A stretch of 64,000 nt of DNA from Druceiella hillmani. Taxonomy: Eukaryota > Arthropoda > Insecta > Lepidoptera > Hepialidae. A program made the position numbers and the translations under genes. The notes beneath the pieces are model-generated. The model was not told the origin of the DNA and made no database searches. It worked only from the letters and a program-made list of their open reading frames with translations. Location of the stretch: NCBI GenBank assembly GCA_039881145.1, contig JAYKKI010000023.1, positions 9,605,001-9,669,000 of the forward strand, in the 5' to 3' direction. Below are positions 57,189 to 64,000 of the stretch, piece after piece. Numbering within the stretch: the first letter of the stretch is position 1; each line of letters opens with the position of its first letter.

Positions 57189-59820
57189 TATGATAAATAA
57201 TTGTAACATCGTCATTGTACAGCACTGAACCAGGTCTTTTTATTAACAGCAAAAATATAAATTATCCTATTATATTGGAAACTTTGACAGCACCTCAAGT
57301 TGTCACTCTTGTCTCTTACTGAGTGTCAAAAACCCCATCTGTTTGAAGTACATTTAACATTGATAGATATTCGAGGAACCATTATGTTGATAGTATTAAT
57401 TAAAAAAGCTAAACGAATACTATGAGAATTAAAAGAATACTGCGTAAATGTATTTTATTTTGAAATTTACGTATTTATGTATTGAAGATGTTTAAGAAAA
57501 AATGTTTTAGTGGGACATAAGAGCAAGAGAGCACAAAATATTGTTTTTGGAATTTTTGCCTTTTGGTCTATTAGTCTGTTTTTTGGATTGGAAAATATTT
57601 TGATGAGGTTTTCTGAAAATATTTTGATGAGAAAAATATTTTGTTTGATTGTACAGGACCTGGGCTTTATTCTCAATCAGTATACTAGAAAGATAATTTA
57701 AAATTTGAATACAAGGCGAATTCTTTAAAAAAAAGTTTTAGTGTAATTATTGTAGATCGCGTTACGTGTATTTTATAGTTAACTCCATATTCTTTTCCAA
57801 AGGTCCACGTGAACGAAGTCGCAGATAAATCTAGTCAACAATAAGTCCTCAAAATTTCATGGTCGCGACACTGAAATTTCGTCACTCAACTAACTCTAAG
57901 ACGTGTTGCAGAATCTGTTCACATCACTTTTATAAAGTTTTGTTAAGCAGGCTAGCTAAGGATATATTATAGTGTTCTTTTTTCATAGTGCTCTTAAGAG
58001 TGTTATTTTGCTAGAGCGAATGATTCAAGTGCGATCTATTAACACTTTATAATTTGTTATGTTTTTCGCTTTATCTAGTTAATCCGACCAATTTTTCAAG
58101 GCTTCCGGGCTCATAATGCACCGTGTACGTATTTAACAACAGCTTTAATTTTTAACGAAAGTCCTTGACTGTCTCGGTTAAATACGGTTAATAAATCAAT
58201 TATCAACCGATACTTACAGTAATTTTGTTTTGCCGAAATAAACAGCTTAATCACCAATAATATTTTTTGTATATCCGCATGCGTGACCCTGGATTGTGTA
58301 ATCTCTAGCAATTAGAGATAAGTTGGTAGATAGCCGTGAATTAAGCCTAAGCAGACTACAGAGCAAGCTGTTTCCGATTCAGATAAAATTAACGTGGCCA
58401 TTAAATGCGCGAAAAGATAAAACTTAGGTTATATTCGTGACTCGCTTATTATAGGCACAAAAAAATCTTTCTAATTGGACCTTTATATTTTCTTTATAAG
58501 TTCTGCTAACATTCCGCAATGATGTTTTGCGAATGTTTGCATTAAAATTCTTCATTCGCGATTTTCTCACCTACAAACATATTTTACTCTCATTCTGATA
58601 GTTACATAAGTCAATTAAAGTTATTTACGTTTTCTTTGCAATATTCTTGCAAAAGAGTAAAACCATTTGAAATGCTGAATTAGTGAAGTATTCGCGATGT
58701 TTCCAGTCGATGTTGTCTCATTGAAAACTTATTGATATGGAGCGGGAGTTTTGACTAATGTCAAAGTTTTATACATAATCTTTGGTTAAGCGAATTTTAT
58801 AGTCACCGGCCAGTTAACTCACTGTATTCGTAGTTAGTTTGCAAGAAGTGTACTTCAATTTGTAGGGTTGCGGAAAGAAAATATAGTGGGCATAATAATT
58901 AAAACCTATTAATTGTTTTATTCTGGATTAGAACAACTTCAAAATCACACTATCTTTTACTACATCCTCTCTTTTATATCCTCAAATACTTTTGTTTCTC
59001 AAACTGTTCTAAAAATTGAATTGCCCTACGTGGTTTTGACGTGACCTATAAATACTTGCATGAGCGAGAGAATCATGATAGAAACGTGAAATAATTAAAG
59101 GAAATGGATGATCATGTAGTTCAGTTATATAAGGATATTTGAGTACATTCGGAGTTACTGACACCAGGAAATGTATTTTTATTACAACATTTCCGGTCAC
59201 ATCTCCCAATTTCATTGGAACTGGAAACCTTTTGGTCTATGATTGTTACATAGAAAGACCATTATCATAATCAAAAGCAATGGTACCGAAGCCTATTGGA
59301 ACATCCCTCTTTGAGTGTCTCCCATTTTTTAAACTAATATGAACACGCATCAGTCTATAAGTGGTTTCATGAATTACTAGAAGAAACAGTTAAACATTTC
59401 ATGTTTTGAACCTTAACATTGCTCGTGATTGTGTGGAGCTACTTTAAATCGTTTTAACCTTTTTTAAGTATCTTTAATTTTTATCAAAATACGAATTTTA
59501 TTGAATTGTTGGCGTATGATCTTATTTATGCCTATTCAGTAGAACTAGCCAAATCAACAAAGATGTTATATTTACTTAAGAAATACGATAAATTAATGAT
59601 AAAATTGTTAGAAAACTAAGAAAGGGTACGAGACTGCTAATTTTTTTTGAGTTATTTTTGTTTACATTCGGAAGTTACATACGCCGAACAATGTTTGAAT
59701 TCAAGTTGTAATACGTAATTGCGATGCATGTTAGGTGCGTGCGGATTTTTTATTCATCTCCATCTTCTATTTCAACCAAGTTCATGTTGATTTTTTTATT
59801 GTTTCATGATTCGCTTTGAA
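57185..59820. other. No gene seen, long AT-rich spacer
   Basis: Frames up to 69 codons on both strands look random. A direct repeat GAAAATATTTTGATGAG occurs at 57590 and 57616. No recognisable transposon. Confidence 0.5.
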
Positions 59821-59824
59821 GATG

Positions 59825-59942
59825 TACCAATATTGATGCGGATCGAACCGGTTGCTGGGATCACTCTATGTACAAACATCGCACTACATATTATATACGT
59901 AAGCGCACTTCGAAGCGTCGCTCTTCTTTTTCGTCTCCCCAG
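59825..59942 (+). promoter_or_regulatory. CpG-rich upstream part with TATA-like motif and pyrimidine tract
   Basis: A sharp rise in GC/CpG begins near 59830. TATTATATA at 59889-59897 could be a TATA box. CTTCTTTTTCGTCTCCCCAG (59923-59942) could instead be a polypyrimidine tract and 3' splice acceptor. The two readings imply promoter plus 5' UTR, or intron end. Confidence 0.4.
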
Positions 59943-60094
59943 CAACGGATAGCGGTATTCGGCACGGATCAGATCGAGTGCCAAGGATCGCGCGATACGA
60001 AGTCCGTTACGCAACGGCCGCCCCGAGGCAACTTTCGCCGGCTGAAAGAGCGCTCGGTCACGACATGCTAATGCAGTGTTTGCGTCCGTTTGAG
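59943..60094 (+). CDS. Putative internal exon, 50 open codons, unrecognised
   Basis: A strong acceptor (pyrimidine tract then CAG, 59923-59942) precedes a 152-bp CpG-rich block that ends TTTGAG/GTCAGT, a good donor at 60095. One frame (first full codon at 59945) stays open across all 50 codons with balanced codons. It reads TDSGIRHGSDRVPRIARYEV early and LSPAERALGHDMLMQCLRPF near the end, with an Arg/Ala-rich middle. It starts with two bases of a split codon, so it accepts a phase-1 intron, the phase left by the 13883-14030 exon. I do not recognise the protein. It may instead be a GC-rich 5' UTR. Confidence 0.4.
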
Positions 60095-60384
60095 GTCAGT
60101 GAAATTGTGACACGAATTTCCGTGTTATGCTCGGGCAGCTGACTGATAAGCTAATCAAAAGTTAACGGCGTGTTAAGTTTTCATTAAATCTGAGAATGTT
60201 TTCAAATCGCACTAAGTTCAGAACATCATTTCTTTAATATAAGAAAATTTTGCTGTTTAGTTTTTTTATGTTACGTTTAAACTTTTGTTAGATTTATTTT
60301 TTATTACGTTAAGAACGGGATAATTTACATTAAAATGTCATACATTTTAATTAATTTTGATTGAATAAACATTTTTTATAAAAA
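60095..60384. other. Possible intron start, no gene seen
   Basis: Downstream of the putative donor the sequence returns to AT-rich within about 60 bp. No frame or element. Confidence 0.4.
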
Positions 60385-60386
60385 AA

Positions 60387-60915
60387 CCAGTTGGTATTTT
60401 TTTCTTTTTTAATGTATTCTCCCTTAACCTTAATATATTTCTCAGATCTTCTGATTAATTTATTTATATCCTAAAAAAATGATTCTCTCATTATCTTGAA
60501 AATAAGCTGAAGTTGCAGAGATCTGACCTCTTCATCATCGCTGATTTTCTTTTTCTGCGAAGCATATTTTTTACATTTGGGAACAAATAATAATCGCAGA
60601 GGACCAAGCCTGGTCAAATTACAAGCAGTTCAAACTTTAATTAAATCCTTAATTAAAGTTCGACTGTAATTAAAGTTCAAACTTTAAATAAAACCAAGTA
60701 AAATTACAAGCAGTTCAAAACTTTATATTTCTGTAAAGTGGTGTTGCAATATTTGAAAGCTGCGCTTGTGAAGGGCAGACATTCCGACATGACTCTTGTG
60801 TACAGGTGAATTTTCGTGCAAAAGCAGCACATCTTCCACTAATTTCCATCCACTTTTCTCTTCAGCTGCTCCGTATATTGATCAATACAAAACTGTTTAT
60901 TGTTTTTAGGGTCAG
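60387..60915 (-). pseudogene. Mariner-family transposase fragment (C-terminal half)
   Basis: Minus-strand blocks match the C-terminal half of a mariner transposase. They are DPKNNKQFCIDQYTEQLKRK (about 60915-60855), EKSGWKLVEDVLLLHENSPV then HKSHVGMSALHKRSFQILQH (60860-60741), CDYYLFPNVKNML (about 60600-60560) and KISDDEEVRSLQ through KLIRRSEKYIKVKGEYIKK (60560-60400). The frames change between the blocks and there are stops. The second catalytic Asp region, usually H.DNA.H, reads HENSPVH, so the Asp is replaced by Glu. The PPYSPDL region is disrupted by a local duplication. No terminal repeats were found. The cut-and-paste enzyme is dead. Confidence 0.85.
60618..60722. repeat. Local duplication inside the mariner fragment
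   Basis: ACAAGCAGTTCAAACTTTAA occurs at 60621 and nearly so at 60706 (85 bp apart), with TTAATTAAAG repetitions between. This has inserted extra DNA in the transposase at the SPD motif region. Confidence 0.8.
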
Positions 60916-61439
60916 TGCGTCTAAAGACAATGCAGCTGTTTCATTTTTAGAGTTCGATAGGGCAAGGACTTATAATCTTCTACAGTTTTAGATTTATATA
61001 AATGAAAATATCAAAGACCTGAACAATCAAATTGAGATTTCATTTCATGCTGAAAAAGATATCCAGATTAAAGTGGCGAGGACGATACGATAATTTATTT
61101 GAATACAGTAAGTTTATCTCACCATCTTAGATTTTACTGAAACTTTTGACAATGAATTTCAACAGGTTCAAGTTCTTTCAGGTAAATCTATCAGCTACTC
61201 CATGTAAAAATCAATACAGAAATTTTACCATACCAAGAATCTTATAACAGTTGGGTCCCTCATTGCCAATAATTTTTTTTTGTTTTTTATATTTTTGTTG
61301 TCACCTCGTCCAGGTAATATTATATAAAGTCATAATTATCGAAATAATATTTTCATTGTTTTAACCCAAAATATCTCCGTAACGATTTCGAAAGAAACAG
61401 CATAACATAACTGAATTTAGCTAAGTATATATTATTTTA
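60916..61439. other. No gene seen
   Basis: AT-rich spacer upstream (on the minus strand) of the mariner fragment. The N-terminal half of the transposase was not found here. Confidence 0.5.
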
Positions 61440-61645
61440 ATAGCTAGCTTTTATTACCCGCGGCCGCCCCCGCCTTTCCATAGCTCTTTGTGCTTGCACG
61501 CCTTTTAGGACTCGTAAATATTAACATCGTTCCTTAACCCGACTACATACATTCATTGTGTTTATCCCCTATAGGGGATATGTTTACATCCTATAGGACG
61601 ATGAAAACTGCATTAAAATCCTTGTAGGATTCAAATTATAAGCGA
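61440..61645 (+). repeat. Non-LTR-type retroelement tail fragment
   Basis: ATTACCCGCGGCCGCCCCCG recalls, from memory, the 'TTACCCGCGG' block near the 3' end of common insect elements. It is followed by ATCCCCTATAGGGGATATG, a short palindrome, and CTGCATTAAAATCCTTGTAG. It lies just upstream of a LINE ORF fragment in the same orientation. Confidence 0.5.
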
Positions 61646-61765
61646 AGCAGAACTCGAATTATAACATACTACATTTTATGATACTCATATACTACTCATC
61701 TTTATAGGTTGCTCATCTTTGAAAGAAAGATCCTTTGATAAATTTTTGGATCAGTCAAAGAAAAT

Positions 61766-62044
61766 AATATCTGGAGAAGCTTATATAACAATGAGATTTA
61801 TACTAAATATGAGTAAGCAAACATTTTGAGAGTAATCAAGTCCTACAGAATCAGATGGTTGGGACAGGTGACTTTAGCGAAGATTGAATATACAAGGAGA
61901 AGAGGAAGACCACCTACAAGGTGGTTGGACAGTGTAGAGAAAGATTTAAAAATTTTGGTAGGCAACAGGTGGAGAAACTTTACATCAAATCGTACTGCCT
62001 GGAGGGAGCAGATTGGGAAAGCCTTGGTCTACATCAGGCTATAG
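61766..62044 (+). pseudogene. C-terminal end of a non-LTR retrotransposon polyprotein (endonuclease/reverse transcriptase ORF)
   Basis: One frame reads NIWRSLYNNEIYTKYE, a TAA, then RVIKSYRIRWLGQV, RRRGRPPTRWLDSVEKDL and NRWRNFTSNRTAWREQIGKA before tandem stops at 62042. The RW.G.V and RR.GRPPTRW.D.VE.DL motifs and the final AWRE are the characteristic C-terminal tail after the reverse transcriptase of many insect LINE proteins. The RT and endonuclease are absent, so this is a 5'-truncated insertion. The clade is not determined. Confidence 0.92.
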
Positions 62045-62320
62045 TGATGACAAAGAAGAAGACATGTTTTGATATGAGAATAAAGAACAGTTTTAAAAGT
62101 ACAAGCAGTTCAAAATTTGGTTTTTATTTATTTTTACAGTGGTAAAATGTGGAAAGTAGATTTTTCACGCATTCAGTGTAGTGACCTTAGATAGGTATTT
62201 CAAAATAATTTTGAATGTTCCATTTACTATTTTTAATTTTTGTGCCCCGTTTGCGAAATACAGATTTTCAGTGCTATGTACAATGCATCTTAATGTCATA
62301 AATTTCTACGTACAGGATTA
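62045..62320. other. 3' flank of the LINE fragment
   Basis: It carries a third ACAAGCAGTTCAAA (62101-62114), the motif duplicated in the mariner fragment. No poly(A) or target duplication is evident. Confidence 0.4.
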
Positions 62321-62408
62321 TATAATGAGAACTTTCAATTAAAATGGAACATATAATGAGAACTTTCAATTAAAATGGAACATATAATGATAACTTTCAA
62401 TTAAAATT
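62321..62408. repeat. Tandem repeat, about 31 bp x 3
   Basis: TATAATGAGAACTTTCAATT then AAAATGGAACA occurs three times in a row. The last unit is partial and carries GATAAC in place of GAGAAC. Confidence 0.95.
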
Positions 62409-63425
62409 GTTTGTTAACTTGCATCGACAATTTTAAGAGAGGATCGATAACTACGAAACTCTACATAAACAATCTTTTCTTCTTTCTTTCATGAAAGTTA
62501 AATATTTTATAGACGGTTAATATTAGTATAAAACAAAGCACGAGACAGATAAATTTATTTTTATACCGCGTTAATTATAACAATTAAGTAGTAATTGCAA
62601 TTAAAATTATGAGTGGCATTCATTTCAGATAAATTACGCGATAATATTTTTTTATGAATTATTTTAGCTGTCTTTTTGATGAACACTGCTTTCTTTTTAT
62701 TTAAAACTACATTTATTTAAAAAAAATCACTTAAATCATTATATTTTTAAGAAAAGCAAACGTTAAAAATATAACATGACATATTATTCAGAGCAATTTT
62801 ATGCTCGTCGGATTTAGACGATCATATACAGTTAAATTTTCATTTAAACGTTAGGAAATTAAATAAGAATTTCATTAGAATTATGAAGTTATTGTTTCCG
62901 TTTAAAGAATATTAACATACTAAGTCTATTATAACAACTGTCGATCATTGTCAATATTTTTTTGATTATTGTTTATGTTATGACTTTGTCCAGACAAAGT
63001 TGTCTCGACTTTCACTTCAATTAATCGCCTGTTTGAAATAGCGTTTTAAATAAATTGTGGCTGAATTGAAATTTAAAATCTTATTTTTTTTATTTTGACA
63101 CCAAAATTACGTTGCGCAGTAAATGCAACTGATACGGCCAAGATTCATAATCATTTAATGTCATCGCGGTAAACTAGATTTGTACCATAAAATACTACGT
63201 GCATGGACTTATAACCGGTCTACGGCTTGGCGTAGCATTACAGCTATTTTCATTCAACAATAGTATAGCGTAGATGGTTATTGGATGGTTGTTCGAATTT
63301 TATCGTATTACGATCTTTGAAGATTTTTATGTGTTTATTTCAAATTTGATGATGTGTACATTTGGCTCACTTATTGCTACAAGAGCAATCTCTGCCAGTC
63401 AACTACATCGATTAAATTTAAACAC
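62409..63425. other. No gene seen
   Basis: AT-rich spacer, with a small inverted repeat around GACTTTGTCCAGACAAAGTT at 62981-63000. Confidence 0.5.
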
Positions 63426-63426
63426 T

Positions 63427-63840
63427 TGTTATGTGGGTGACTGCAAAAGATACTAACAAGAAAGAGATACTAACAAGAAGGTATTAACAAGAAAGAAAAA
63501 TATCACAACACATATATAAACAAAACCAAGCTAAATATAAAAAAATAAAAAGAAACAAAAAATATTTGTTACGTGGGTGACTGCAAAAGACACTAATGAA
63601 AAACAAATCTAATTATGATATTAACAAGAAACAAAAATATCACAACAGATATATAAACAAAACCAAGCTAAATATAAAAAATAAAAAGAAACAAAAAATA
63701 TTTGTTATGTGGGGTGACTGCAAAAGACACTAATGAAAAACAAATCTAATTATGATATTAACAAGAAAAAAAATATCACAATAGATATATAAACAAAACC
63801 AAGCTAAATATAAAAAATAAAAAGAAACAAAACATTGTTC
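63427..63840. repeat. Tandem array, about 138-bp unit x 3
   Basis: TTGTTAYGTGGGTGACTGCA begins each unit (starts near 63427, 63566, 63702). The units share ATATATAAACAAAACCAAGC, TAAATATAAAAAATAAAAAG and AAACAAAAAATATTTG. The first unit has extra TACTAACAAGAA repeats. Purine-rich on the + strand. Confidence 0.95.
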
Positions 63841-64000
63841 ATTAAAAATCTCGACGTTGTTGGGAACAAGGAAAGGCGAACTAAATCGAATTAAGAAGGA
63901 TAGAACTAAGGGAATTTGAGAGGTAGTTTTTTTCAGACGGTATTTAATGATATTTATAGAGAACGAGCTCCTGGTATCAGGTTTCAGTTGAATCCAAAGT
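63841..64000. other. Window end, no gene seen
   Basis: Short AT-rich sequence after the array. GAACGAGCTCCTGGTATCAG near 63961 is unassigned. Confidence 0.4.

Noticed and set aside
59796..60014. 72-codon minus ORF in the CpG-rich block
   Set aside because: It overlaps the better-supported + exon model with splice signals; no motif.

Overview
This is AT-rich (roughly 30-35% GC by eye) eukaryotic nuclear DNA with long TA microsatellites, many decayed transposons and very little coding sequence. It is most likely an insect. Moth or butterfly (Lepidoptera) is the best guess, because two dispersed repeat families here (called A and B) resemble repeats I remember as abundant in lepidopteran genomes. 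That is recognition from memory and was not tested. There are no operons, rRNA genes, intact tRNA genes or CRISPR arrays. The window reads as intergenic or intronic DNA.

Genes. The best gene evidence is a CpG-rich promoter-like block (13.1-13.5 kb, with E-boxes and a CRE) followed by a 49-codon first coding exon at 13883-14030 (+), which encodes one transmembrane segment and ends at a good GTGAGG donor. A second exon-like CpG-rich block at 59943-60094 (+) has a pyrimidine tract plus CAG, 50 open codons and a GTCAGT donor. Its phase fits the first exon, so the two could belong to one gene with a ~46 kb intron. That link is inference. On the minus strand, 40105-40368 has coding-like codon use and no recognised homologue.

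Mobile elements. There is a fossil hAT transposase (about 7.2-9.15 kb), a broken mariner transposase (60.39-60.92 kb, minus), the 3' end of a non-LTR retrotransposon ORF (61.77-62.04 kb), a poly(A)-tailed retroposon-like unit with an unrecognised broken frame (20.36-20.97 kb, minus), several 3' tails of non-LTR type, a possible tRNA-derived fragment, and about ten copies of family A and seven of family B. The most interesting elements are two palindromic insertions, 17243-17503 and 38329-38574. They carry a type I hammerhead ribozyme motif like those of Penelope-like elements and retrozymes. The first has a 12-bp target-site duplication. The second sits inside a family A copy.

Tandem repeats. 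Arrays with units of about 31, 40, 41, 65, 70, 115, 138, 147, 164, 170, 200, 224 and 278 bp are scattered through the window, along with at least six TA/CA/GT microsatellites. Several long ORFs are only open frames through these arrays.
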